Origin: CAVOEB01 sp965249645
GTDB lineage: Bacteria; Pseudomonadota; Alphaproteobacteria; UBA828; JAPUJA01
Assembly (NCBI GenBank): GCA_965249645.1
Contig: CBDFML010000011.1
Location: 186,001-250,000, forward strand
Length of the DNA stretch: 64,000 nt
Direction: 5' to 3'
Positions 41,916-50,190 of the stretch are shown here, one piece after another. A program made the position numbers and the translations under genes. The stretch's first letter is position 1. Every line of letters begins with the position of its first letter. The notes under the pieces are model-generated. The model was not told where the DNA came from, did no database searches, and saw nothing but the letters and a program-made list of their open reading frames with translations.

Positions 41916-42554
41916 CTACCGGTTCGGCTGCGGCGTAGTGCGGAAATAGGGCCGCTTCTCGTCCCAGCCCTTGGGGAATTTCTCCTTCATGACCTCGGGA
42001 TCGGTCAGCGAGGGCACGATGATGCAGGTGCCGCCGTCGGTCCAGTTCACCGGGGTCGCCACCATGTACTCGTCGGTCAGCTGCAGCGCGTCGAGCACGC
42101 GCAGGATCTCGGCGAAGTTCCGGCCGGTCGGCGCCGGGTAGGTGATCATGGCGCGGATTTTCTTTTCCGGCGAGATCCAGAACACCGTGCGCACGGTGAG
42201 CGTATCGAGCGCCTTGGGATGGATCATGCCGTAGAGGTCGGCGACCTTGCGGTCCGGATCAGCGAGGATCGGGTAGTTGGGCCGGGCGCCGGTGATCTCC
42301 TCGACGTCGTCGGACCATTTGACGTGATCCTCGACGGAATCGACGCTGACCGCGATCACCTTGCAGTTGCGCTTGGCGAACTCACCCTTGAGCTTGGCCA
42401 CCTCGCCCAGCTCGGTGGTGCAGACCGGCGTGAAGTCCTTCGGATGCGAGAACAGGATGCACCAGCCGTCGCCGATATAGTCGTGAAAGCTGATCGATCC
42501 TTCGGTCGAGTCTTGGGTAAAGTCGGGGGCAACGTCGCCCAGTTGCAGTGCCAT
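41916..42554 (-). CDS. 1-Cys (Prx6-type) peroxiredoxin
   Basis: A 212-residue peroxiredoxin reducing peroxides. The peroxidatic cysteine is C45 in HPKDFTPVCTTELGEVAKLK. The long C-terminal domain (NWTDGGTCIIVPSLTDPEVM) is typical of the Prx6 group. The ATG at 42554 has a GGGAG site. It lies downstream of the interrupted cysK on the same strand with its own 193-bp leader. Confidence 0.93.
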   Translation of the reverse strand: MALQLGDVAPDFTQDSTEGSISFHDYIGDGWCILFSHPKDFTPVCTTELGEVAKLKGEFAKRNCKVIAVSVDSVEDHVKWSDDVEEITGARPNYPILADPDRKVADLYGMIHPKALDTLTVRTVFWISPEKKIRAMITYPAPTGRNFAEILRVLDALQLTDEYMVATPVNWTDGGTCIIVPSLTDPEVMKEKFPKGWDEKRPYFRTTPQPNR

Positions 42555-43159
42555 GGTTAAATCTCCCTCGGCAGTGAGTTTTCGAACATAAGCGGGCATC
42601 TCCGCACCCGGCTTGTGGTCAACTATAAACCCGACCCTGCGCGAATGGGAGTCGCGGGTGGCTTGCGGGCGGTCACTTTTTTGCGATCTCTGCGCACCCG
42701 TGCCCGGAAGCGGGCCACCGCCAGGCACGCCGGTGGGTGGCTCCGGTTCAGTCGTCCAGCCCCTCGAACAGCAGGGTCGTGATGTAGCGCTCGGCAAACG
42801 ACGGGATGATCGCAATCAGCAGCTTGCCAGCGTTCTCGTCGCGCCCACCCACCTTGGCCGCCGCCGCGATCGCCGCCCCCGACGAGATGCCGCCGGGCAC
42901 GCCCTCGATGCGCGCCATCAGACGGGCCATATCGAGCGCCTCGTCGTTGCTCACCTGGACGATTTCGTCGATCACGTCGCGGTTGAGCACGTCGGACACA
43001 AAGCCTGCGCCGATCCCCTGGATCTTGTGGGGACCGGGATCGCCGCCCGAGAGCACCGGGCTGTCCGCAGGTTCGATGGCGACCATCTGCAAGCCGGGGC
43101 GGCGTTCTTTAAGCACCTCGCCCACGCCGGTGATGGTGCCTCCCGTGCCGATCCCCGAG

Positions 43160-43163
43160 ACGA
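43160..43163. repeat. Target duplication (ACGA) at the left end of the IS21-type element
   Basis: ACGA at 43160-43163 is repeated at 45708-45711 on the other side; 4-bp duplications are within the IS21 range. Confidence 0.75.
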
Positions 43164-43330
43164 TGTCAATGGCGGAGCAAAAAGGGACCACTTGGCGGCT
43201 GCGGGCTTGTCCCCGTAGTCCATGGGAGGGCCCCGCGTGCGACGCGGCGTGCCCTCAACAGGCCGACGCGGCGGCGCGCGCGGGAGGGACCTGTGGGCCC
43301 ACGGGGTCAAGCGTGGGCTGGGTGGTCGGT

Positions 43331-44095
43331 TCAGTTCGCCGTCGGGGTTTGACGCCTGCGGCTCTGGTTGAGCCTGTAGCTCTCGCCATTCATCTCGAGG
43401 ATGTTGACGTGGTGGGTGAGGCGCTCGAGGAGAGCGCCGGTGAGGCGCTCGGAGCCGAACACCTCGGTCCATTCGTCGAAGGGCAGATTGGTGGTGACCA
43501 GGGTCGAGCCCCGCTCGTAGCGCTGGCTGAACACCTCGAACAGGAGCTCGGCGCCGGTCTTGGACAGCGGCACGAAGCCGAGTTCGTCGACGATCAGAAG
43601 CTTGTAGGCGGCGAGCTTCTTCTGGAACCTCAGCAGCTGCTTGTCATCGCGGGCCTCGATGAGCTCGTGGACCAGTGCGGCGGCGGTGATGAAGCCGACC
43701 GAGAGGCCCTTCTGGCAGGCCGCCAGGCCGAGACCGAGGGCGATGTGGGTCTTGCCGGTGCCGCTGTTGCCGAGCGCGATGAGGTTCTCGCGGCGCTCGA
43801 TGTACGCGCAGCGGGCCAGCTCCAGGACCAGCGTCTTGTTGAGCGAGGGGATGACCTTGAAGTCGAAGCTGTCGAGGCTCTTGATCACGGGGAAGCGCGC
43901 CGCCTTGATGCGCCGCTCGACCATGCGGCGCTCGCGGTCGATCAGCTCGAGCTCGGCAAGACGCAGAAGATAGCGAACGTGGTCGACGCCTTCCGAGGCA
44001 CACTGCCGGGCGATCTTGTCGTACTCCCTCAGGAACGTCGGCAGCTTCAGCCTCTTGAGGTGGTGGACGAGCAGCACCTGCGGCGTGTCGGTCAT
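43331..44095 (-). CDS. istB: IS21-family helper ATPase IstB
   Basis: A 254-residue AAA+ transposition helper. Walker A is GNSGTGKT in ENLIALGNSGTGKTHIALGL, Walker B is LLIVDELGFVPLSKTGAELL, and the final block VTTNLPFDEWTEVFGSERLT is typical. IstB guides IstA to target DNA. The ATG at 44095 overlaps the istA stop (ATGA). Confidence 0.95.
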   Translation of the reverse strand: MTDTPQVLLVHHLKRLKLPTFLREYDKIARQCASEGVDHVRYLLRLAELELIDRERRMVERRIKAARFPVIKSLDSFDFKVIPSLNKTLVLELARCAYIERRENLIALGNSGTGKTHIALGLGLAACQKGLSVGFITAAALVHELIEARDDKQLLRFQKKLAAYKLLIVDELGFVPLSKTGAELLFEVFSQRYERGSTLVTTNLPFDEWTEVFGSERLTGALLERLTHHVNILEMNGESYRLNQSRRRQTPTAN

Positions 44096-45590
44096 GCGCG
44101 GAGCCCCGACAGCAGGCTCATGTACGATTTGGCAGACGTTATCGCGACCCGGGCGCGCGGCAGGTACGGATAGACGTCGAGATCCAGTCGAGGCGGCCGT
44201 CGCTCGGTCCGACACAGCACCAGGTGCTTGACGGCATCGAAGCCGATCGCGCCAAGCCGCAGGGCGTCGCCGACCGCACCCTCGACCTCCTCGGGCCGGA
44301 AGGTCTCCAGCAGACGCAACACCTGGACGTACTCGCGCTTGCCCGCCTTGCCCATGCGGGCTTCGAGCAGGCGTCGCAGAGTGATGAAGGCCTCGGGCAG
44401 GTCCCAGCCCGCCACCGGCGCGGCCTGGTCGAGGGCGCCGATCTTCTGCTCGATCAATGGCAGATAATGCAGCGGGTCGAAGATCAGGTCCTCGCTGTCA
44501 TAGGACCGGCGGTGCCGGGCGATCACCTCGGCCCCGCAGCTGATCATCACCTCGTCGACATAGCCCCGGATCAGTCCCTCGCGGTGGCCGTAGGCCACGG
44601 GTACGGAGTAGTCGTTGCCGCGGTAGCGCACCAGCGACAGCGAACTCACCCGCCCGGGACGCTTGTCGCAGGCATCGTATGGTGCCGGGGGTAGCGGTAG
44701 CAGAGCTTGGCGATCCCGCGCGAGGCGCTCGCCGATGGTCTCCTTGTGACCCCGCAGCCGCGCCGCCTGGCGCCGGCGGCACTGTCCCGCGAGATCATCG
44801 TTCAGCGCCTCGAAGCTCTCGGCCCGCGGGACGGGGACCAGGAAGTTCCGCCGGATGAAGCCGACCAGTCCCTCGACCTTGCCTTTGTCGTTGCCCTTGC
44901 CCGGCCGGCCGAACCTGTCCTCGAACAGATAGTGGGATTGCAGCTCCGTGAAGACGCGCGCTCGCTGCCGCTTTCCATCGCCCAGGATGCGGGCAACCGC
45001 CAGCTTGGTGTTGTCGTACAGGTGGAGCGGGGGACGCCGCCGAAGAACGCAACCGCCGCGTTGTGGCCATCGCAGAACGCCTCGGTCGTCTCCGCCGGAT
45101 AGGCCTTCACGAAGCAACCATCACTGTGGGGAAGGTCGAAGGCAAGGAAGTGGACCTTGCGCGCCACACCGCCGATCACCGCCATCGCCTCGCCGAAGTC
45201 CGCCTGGGCGTGGCCGGGGGAATGGACGAGCGGCACGAACATCTCGCGCGACCGAAGCCGCCGCTCACGGACATAGTCCTTCACGATGGTGTAGCCGCCG
45301 GTGAACCCGTACTCGTCCCGGAGACGGTCGAAGATCCGCTTCGCCGTGTGCCGTTGCTTGTGGTGGCTGGTCCGATCGTCCTCCAGGATCCGATCGATAA
45401 TCCCCGTGAATGCGTCCAGCTTCGGACGCCTCCGCGGCACGCTCCGGCGATATCCCGGCGGCACCGAGAACGACAGCATCTTGCGCACCGTCTTGCGGTC
45501 CAGCCCGAACACCCGCGAGGCCTCGCGGGTGCTCATCCCCTCGACACGACACGCCCGCCGGACCCGCGCGTACAACTCCACCCGATACAT
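44092..45590 (-). pseudogene. istA: IS21-family transposase IstA, frameshifted
   Basis: The 5' part from ATG 45590 reads MYRVELYARVRRACRVEGMS with a helix-turn-helix and the start of the DDE core (VHSPGHAQADFGEAMAVIGG). Near 45021-45033 the frame breaks. The continuation LYDNTKLAVARILGDGKRQR, FGRPGKGNDKGKVEGLVGFI and the C-terminal domain lie in another frame down to 44092. The break coincides with a run of five G (45029-45033; five C in the gene); one more C would restore GGVPPLHLYDNTKLAV. This is a real single-base deletion or a sequencing error in the run. Confidence 0.85.
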
Positions 45591-46347
45591 CCCCCCGCCT
45601 TCCAGTCAGAGCAACCCTGACAGAAGGCTATAGACGGTCCCATTTTGGTCCGCCACAGCCGGATCAACCGGCCGCTTCAGTGGGGGATTATTGCGCCGCC
45701 GTTCTCAACGATGATGTCGACCTGCCCGTCCGTGTCCGTCCAGATCTCCTCTGCGGTGGTGCGCCGGTGGACGGCCGGATTGGCCGGGTTGGCGAACTGC
45801 TGGGGCATCACCGCGTCGGGTGTGCCGGCGACCATCTCCTCGGCGCGGGCAACCGCGCCTTTCATGCCCTTGGGCCCGTCGGTGAGCTCGATTTCGGCGC
45901 CCAGGAAGCGGAGCATCTTGCGCCGCTCGATCGACATGGTCTCGGGCATGGTCAGGATCAGGCGGTACCCCTTGGCGGCGGCAACGAAGGCCAGCGCGAT
46001 GCCGGTGTTGCCGGAGGTCGGCTCGATCAGCGTTGTCTTGCCCGGCGTGATTTGGCCCGCCGCCTCCATCGCCTCGATCATCGAGACGCCGATGCGGTCC
46101 TTGACCGAGCTGATCGGGTTGAAGAATTCGAGCTTGCCGACAAGCTGCGCCTTGCAGCCGATCTCGCCTGCGAGCCTGTCGAGGCGCACCAGCGGCGTGT
46201 TGTCGATGGTCTCGAGAATGGACCCGAAGATACGTCCCCGCGAGGGTGTGGTGGCGGCCGTGGCCATGGCCGGGTTCCCTTCCAGCTGATTGTCCGTTCT
46301 CTCCCGAGCGCGCGCTGCGCCCCCGGTTTGGCTCCGGCGGCTGCGTC

Positions 46348-47304
46348 CTAGTCTGGTCGGCCGGTGTGGTGGCGGCGTTCGATGGCGTCCCAGATGTCCG
46401 CCTCGAGCGCGACCCCGTCGAAGCGGTTGATTTCCTGGATCCCCGTCGGCGAGGTTACGTTGATCTCGGTCATGTAGTCGCCGATCACGTCGATGCCCAC
46501 GAAGATCAGGCCGCGCTCGGCCAGCGTCGGGCCGATGGCGGAGCAGATTTCCCGGTCGCGCTCGGTAAGCACGGCCTTTTCGGGCACCGCGCCGACATGC
46601 ATGTTGGCACGCGCCTCGCCGGGCGGGGGGACGCGGTTGATCGCGCCCGCGGCCTTGCCGTCGACCAGGATGATGCGCTTGTCGCCCTGGCGCACCGCGG
46701 GCATGTAGCGCTGTACGATGATCGGCTCGCGGTAGAGCTGGGTGAACATTTCGAGCAACGCCGTGAGGTTCTCGTCCTCGGGCGCGATGTGGAAGACGCC
46801 CGCGCCGCCATTGCCGAACAGCGGCTTGACGATGATGTCCTTGTGCTCGGCGCGAAACGCCAGGACCTCGTCGCGGTCGGTCGTGATCAGGGTTGGCGGC
46901 ATCAGCTCGGCGAAGTGGGTGACGAACAGCTTTTCCGGGGCGTTGCGCACGTGAACCGGATCGTTGACCACGAGGGTTTGGGGATGGATATGCTCGAGCA
47001 GATGGGTCGCGGTGATGTAAGACATGTCGAACGGCGGATCCTGGCGCATCAGCACCACGTCGACACCCTCCAGGTCGAGGGTCTCGAAGCTGCCAAGCGA
47101 ATAATGGTTGCCCGCCTCGCGGCGCAACTCGAGGGGCCGCGCGCGCGCGATCACCCGGCCCTGCTTGAGCGAGAGATCGCCCGGCCCGTAATGGAACAGC
47201 GTGTGGCCGCGCGACTGCGCTTCGAGCGCGAGGACAAAGGACGAATCGGCGTCGATGTCGATGGTCTCGACCGGATCCATCTGGATGGCGACCGCAAGGC
47301 TCAT
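46348..47304 (-). CDS. gshB: Glutathione synthetase
   Basis: A 318-residue ATP-grasp ligase adding glycine to gamma-glutamylcysteine. It begins MSLAVAIQMDPVETIDIDAD. Family blocks are RQDPPFDMSYITATHLLEHI, DIIVKPLFGNGGAGVFHIAP (ATP site) and GIDVIGDYMTEINVTSPTGI. It is downstream of the sirB1 gene (13 bp) and upstream of cysK (80 bp), linking cysteine and glutathione synthesis. Confidence 0.96.
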   Translation of the reverse strand: MSLAVAIQMDPVETIDIDADSSFVLALEAQSRGHTLFHYGPGDLSLKQGRVIARARPLELRREAGNHYSLGSFETLDLEGVDVVLMRQDPPFDMSYITATHLLEHIHPQTLVVNDPVHVRNAPEKLFVTHFAELMPPTLITTDRDEVLAFRAEHKDIIVKPLFGNGGAGVFHIAPEDENLTALLEMFTQLYREPIIVQRYMPAVRQGDKRIILVDGKAAGAINRVPPPGEARANMHVGAVPEKAVLTERDREICSAIGPTLAERGLIFVGIDVIGDYMTEINVTSPTGIQEINRFDGVALEADIWDAIERRHHTGRPD

Positions 47305-47317
47305 AATGGGGCGTCCT

Positions 47318-48145
47318 TCAGTTCAGCGAGGCGCGCAGCTTTTCCAGCAGGCGGTTGACCCGCGCGCGCTGCGGGTCGTGGGCATCGAGTTCGAGGCAAT
47401 GTTCGAGCGCCGAAATCCCGCCCTTCACGTCGCCCAACCGGGGGCGCAGCACGCCGAGCTCGCGCCAGCTGTCGAGGGAATCGGGGGCGAACAGCACGAT
47501 CCGTTCGAGCACGGTGATGGCCCGGGCAAGGTCGTCGCTCTGCAGCGCGCGGGTTTTGATGTTGTTTTGCAGGCGCATCAGGATTTGGCGGTCGGAGACC
47601 GGCTCGTAGATGTCGGGGGTCAGCTCGGCGCCGACGCCGGCGACGCTCTTGAGCAGCTCGCGCAGCTCGACTGCGCCGAGCACCCGGGCGCCGGCGAACG
47701 GGTCGAGGATGGCGCGCTCGCCGCCCTCGTCGAGACGGACCAGAAAATGACCCGGAAAGCCGAGTCCGACCATCGACCAGTTCTGTGCGCGGGCGATATG
47801 GATCAGCAGGATGCCCAGCGTTACCGGCAGGCCCTTACGCGTGTCGATTACCCGCACCAGGTCGGCGTTCTCGGGGTCGTCGTAGGTTTCCAAATCCCCC
47901 GCATAGCCCGCCTCGCCATAGACCACCCGGGCAAGCGCCTCGAGCCGCTCGGTCAGGTTTTCCGCGCTCGCGGCTTCCCCCGCGACGTCGGCGCAGAGCT
48001 GGTCGAGATGAAGCCGGTAGGGGTCGAGGGAGGTGCTCACCCGGTCGAGCCCGGCCAGCGCCAGCGCGCCCTCGGCGAGCTCGATCGGCACCTCGCCCTG
48101 CCCGGCCAGCGTGCGCAAACGGGCTTCCAGATCGGCGCGGCTCAC
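47318..48145 (-). CDS. SirB1 family protein (transglutaminase-like plus TPR)
   Basis: A 275-residue SirB1/YchA-type protein. The transglutaminase-like domain shows RKGLPVTLGILLIHIARAQN and GLGFPGHFLVRLDEGGERAI. A TPR-like C-terminus follows (RAITVLERIVLFAPDSLDSW). The catalytic triad of true transglutaminases is not complete, and function is unknown. The GTG start at 48145 overlaps the BON-protein stop (GTGA), so translation is coupled. Confidence 0.88.
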   Translation of the reverse strand: MSRADLEARLRTLAGQGEVPIELAEGALALAGLDRVSTSLDPYRLHLDQLCADVAGEAASAENLTERLEALARVVYGEAGYAGDLETYDDPENADLVRVIDTRKGLPVTLGILLIHIARAQNWSMVGLGFPGHFLVRLDEGGERAILDPFAGARVLGAVELRELLKSVAGVGAELTPDIYEPVSDRQILMRLQNNIKTRALQSDDLARAITVLERIVLFAPDSLDSWRELGVLRPRLGDVKGGISALEHCLELDAHDPQRARVNRLLEKLRASLN

Positions 48146-48801
48146 GGGCCTCCCTCGCGCCGCGGGTCGTCCTTGAGGCGGACATGGTTGACCACCTGTC
48201 TGACCCCGGAGATGGTGCGCGCCCGGTCGATCACCCGGTCGAGCTCGGCCTGGTCCTGGGCGAGGCCGATCAGGTAGACGATACCGTTTACGATCTCGAC
48301 GTTGTAGTTGATCGACGAGATCTCCTCGTCGAACAGCAGCTCGGTCGAGAGCTGGGCCGAGATCCAGGCGTCTTCCGCGCTGTCGAGCAGATCGCTGGTG
48401 TCGTCGACCTGCAGCTCGTTGATCACTTCGAGCACGCCCTCGGCCTGCCATGCCGCCTCGAGCGCGATGACCCGGTCTTGCGGCTTAGCCACATCGCCGG
48501 TCAGCAGCACCCGGCCCTCGATCACGTCGATCGAAGTGTCCAGATAAACGTCCGCGTCGGCCTGGTAAAGGTAATGGTTGATCTCGACCCGGATCGTCGC
48601 GTCGTCGATGGCATCGCCCACCGAACGTTCCTGGGCGATCACCGTGCCGCCCGTCGCCGCCGCCCCGATCGCCGTGCCGGTCGCCGTGCAGCCCGAGACA
48701 ACGAGCCCCGCGACGCACAGCAGCGCCAGCGCCCCGGCCACGCCGAGCGGGTTCGGGTGAGGCAGGCGCCGGGGGGCGGCGCGAACGGTCGTGCGGGGCA
48801 T
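48142..48801 (-). CDS. BON-domain lipoprotein
   Basis: A 219-residue secreted lipoprotein. The signal peptide ends in VVSGC with C38 as the lipidated residue. A glycine/alanine-rich segment (TATGTAIGAAATGGTVIAQE) then leads into two BON domains (DTSIDVIEGRVLLTGDVAKP; NYNVEIVNGIVYLIGLAQDQ). BON lipoproteins of the OsmY/YraP (DolP) type sit in the outer membrane and support envelope integrity. The ATG at 48801 has AGGAGG. It follows yraN, as yraP does in gammaproteobacteria. Confidence 0.9.
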   Translation of the reverse strand: MPRTTVRAAPRRLPHPNPLGVAGALALLCVAGLVVSGCTATGTAIGAAATGGTVIAQERSVGDAIDDATIRVEINHYLYQADADVYLDTSIDVIEGRVLLTGDVAKPQDRVIALEAAWQAEGVLEVINELQVDDTSDLLDSAEDAWISAQLSTELLFDEEISSINYNVEIVNGIVYLIGLAQDQAELDRVIDRARTISGVRQVVNHVRLKDDPRREGGP

Positions 48802-48829
48802 GGGTCCGTCCTCCTGGTGTGCCGGCGGC

Positions 48830-49192
48830 TTACGGGCGCCAGGCATCGGGAATATGGCGCGGCCAACGCCCGGGGGTGACAACCACGACGTCGAATCGCG
48901 CGTCTAGATTGGCAAATTTTGGATGCTGCGCCAAGAAGCTCGATGCCGCGCGGGCAATTCGCGCCCGCTGACGCGCGCTGACCGCCTCGAGCGCCTCGCT
49001 CGCCGTGTTCCGCGCCTTGACCTCGATGAAGGCAATCAGCCGCCCGCGGCGTGCCACCAAGTCGATCTCGCCCGCTCTCGAGCGCCAGCGCCGGTTCAGG
49101 ATCCGCCAGCTCGAAAGGCGCAAGGAAAACGCGGCCAACGCCTCGGCCCGGTGCCCCCGCCGCTCGGCGGCACGCCGGGCAGGCGGGCTCAC
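48830..49192 (-). CDS. UPF0102 (YraN) nuclease-fold protein
   Basis: A 120-residue protein with the restriction-endonuclease-like core GEIDLVARRGRLIAFIEVKA, i.e. the D...ExK arrangement, plus RRGHRAEALAAFSLRLSSWR at the start. YraN proteins have an unresolved role, possibly DNA processing or repair. The GTG at 49192 overlaps the rsmI stop. rsmI-yraN-BON is a widely conserved neighbourhood. Confidence 0.92.
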   Translation of the reverse strand: MSPPARRAAERRGHRAEALAAFSLRLSSWRILNRRWRSRAGEIDLVARRGRLIAFIEVKARNTASEALEAVSARQRARIARAASSFLAQHPKFANLDARFDVVVVTPGRWPRHIPDAWRP

Positions 49193-50190
49193 GGCGCGTC
49201 CTCGCTCGCATCGCGGCGCGCCAGCGCCAGCGCCCGCTGGTAGACCTCGCGGCGCGCCCGCCCGCTCGCCCCCGCCACCGCGTCGACCGCGTCCTTTAAC
49301 CGATGTCGGGTCAGCGCGTCACGCAGCGCGGTGTCGATTGCTGCGTCGTCCATGCCCGCTCCGGCACCTGCCATGGGCGGGCCGGCGACGATCACCACCT
49401 CGCCCCGGGGCGGTCCGGCGGCGGCGTAATGGGCGGCCAGCGCATCGAGCGTGCCGCGCCGCGCTTCCTCGAAGGCCTTGGTCAGCTCGCGGGCGACGCA
49501 CGCCTCGCGCGGGCCCAGCCGCGCCGCCATGGCGGCCAGCGTTTCGGGCAGACGGCGCACGGATTCGAAGATCACGAGGCTCGCAGGCACCGTCGCCAAT
49601 TCGTCCAGCGCACGGGCGCGCGCCGCCGCGCGGGGCGGCAGGAAGCCCGCCATCAGGAAGCGGTCGGTGGGCAGGCCGGCGACGCCGAGCGCCGCCAGCA
49701 CGGCGCTCGCCCCGGGCAAAGCGTTCACCGCATGGCCCGCCGCGATCGCCGCACGGACCAGCTTGAAGCCCGGGTCCGAGACCAGCGGAGTGCCCGCATC
49801 GGAGACCAGCGCCACCACCTGGCCCGCCGCCAGCCGGCGGAGAAGCCCGGGGCGGGCGCGCGCGGCGTTGTGCTCGTGGTAGGGCGTGGTCGGCGTCGCG
49901 ATGGTGTATTTCCGGAGCAGCCGGGCGGTGGTGCGGGTATCCTCGCAGGCGATGACGTCGGCGGCTGCCAGCAGGTCGAGGGCGCGCAGCGTGATGTCGC
50001 GCAGATTTCCGATCGGGGTCGCCGTCAGGTAGAGCCCGGTGGCGAAGCCGGGGCCCGCCGGTTTACTTCGCCCTGGCTCCTCGCTAGGCTGAGCGCCGGT
50101 TGCGACTGTTTCCCCGGAGGTGCGCCGTGGCCCTGTTGCCGTCCCGCCGCGTGCGGCGGGGCTCTCTCGTCGGGATTTGCGTTGCGCCAT
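49189..50190 (-). CDS. rsmI: 16S rRNA (cytidine(1402)-2'-O)-methyltransferase
   Basis: A 333-residue tetrapyrrole-methylase-fold RsmI. The core begins LYLTATPIGNLRDITLRALD and continues IACEDTRTTARLLRKY, VALVSDAGTPLVSDPGF and ALPGASAVLAALGVAGLPTD. The only start codon before the core in this frame is the ATG at 50190, which gives a 50-residue basic, unstructured extension and makes the gene overlap the divergent lppC-like gene by 64 bp. Head of the minus-strand group rsmI-yraN-BON-sirB1-gshB-cysK. Confidence 0.92.
   Translation of the reverse strand: MAQRKSRRESPAARGGTATGPRRTSGETVATGAQPSEEPGRSKPAGPGFATGLYLTATPIGNLRDITLRALDLLAAADVIACEDTRTTARLLRKYTIATPTTPYHEHNAARARPGLLRRLAAGQVVALVSDAGTPLVSDPGFKLVRAAIAAGHAVNALPGASAVLAALGVAGLPTDRFLMAGFLPPRAAARARALDELATVPASLVIFESVRRLPETLAAMAARLGPREACVARELTKAFEEARRGTLDALAAHYAAAGPPRGEVVIVAGPPMAGAGAGMDDAAIDTALRDALTRHRLKDAVDAVAGASGRARREVYQRALALARRDASEDAP

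Larger units (their letters stand above)
43164..45707 (-). mobile_element. IS21-family insertion sequence inside cysK
   Basis: A 2544-bp element with TG...CA ends. The ends share TGxxAAxGGCGGxGCAA (inward from 43164 on the plus strand and from 45707 on the minus strand), with weaker matching continuing. It carries istA (frameshifted) and istB in the usual order with ATGA overlap on the minus strand. Flanked by ACGA duplications. Clean ends and restorable host gene indicate a recent insertion. Confidence 0.92.
42748..46267 (-). pseudogene. cysK: Cysteine synthase A gene split by an IS21-type element
   Basis: The N-terminal part (46267-45708) reads GSILETIDNTPLVRLDRLAG, with the PLP lysine in NPISSVKDRIG and the PTSGNTGIAL loop. 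The C-terminal part (43163-42748) resumes with SGIGTGGTITGVGEVLKERR and ends LLFEGLDD. Removing the 2544-bp element and one 4-bp duplicate leaves exactly 972 bp, a 323-residue open frame reading GQVDIIVSGIGTGG across the join. The enzyme would make cysteine from O-acetylserine and sulfide. The insertion should abolish it in this genome unless a second cysK/cysM exists. gshB lies 80 bp upstream on the same strand. Confidence 0.93.
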
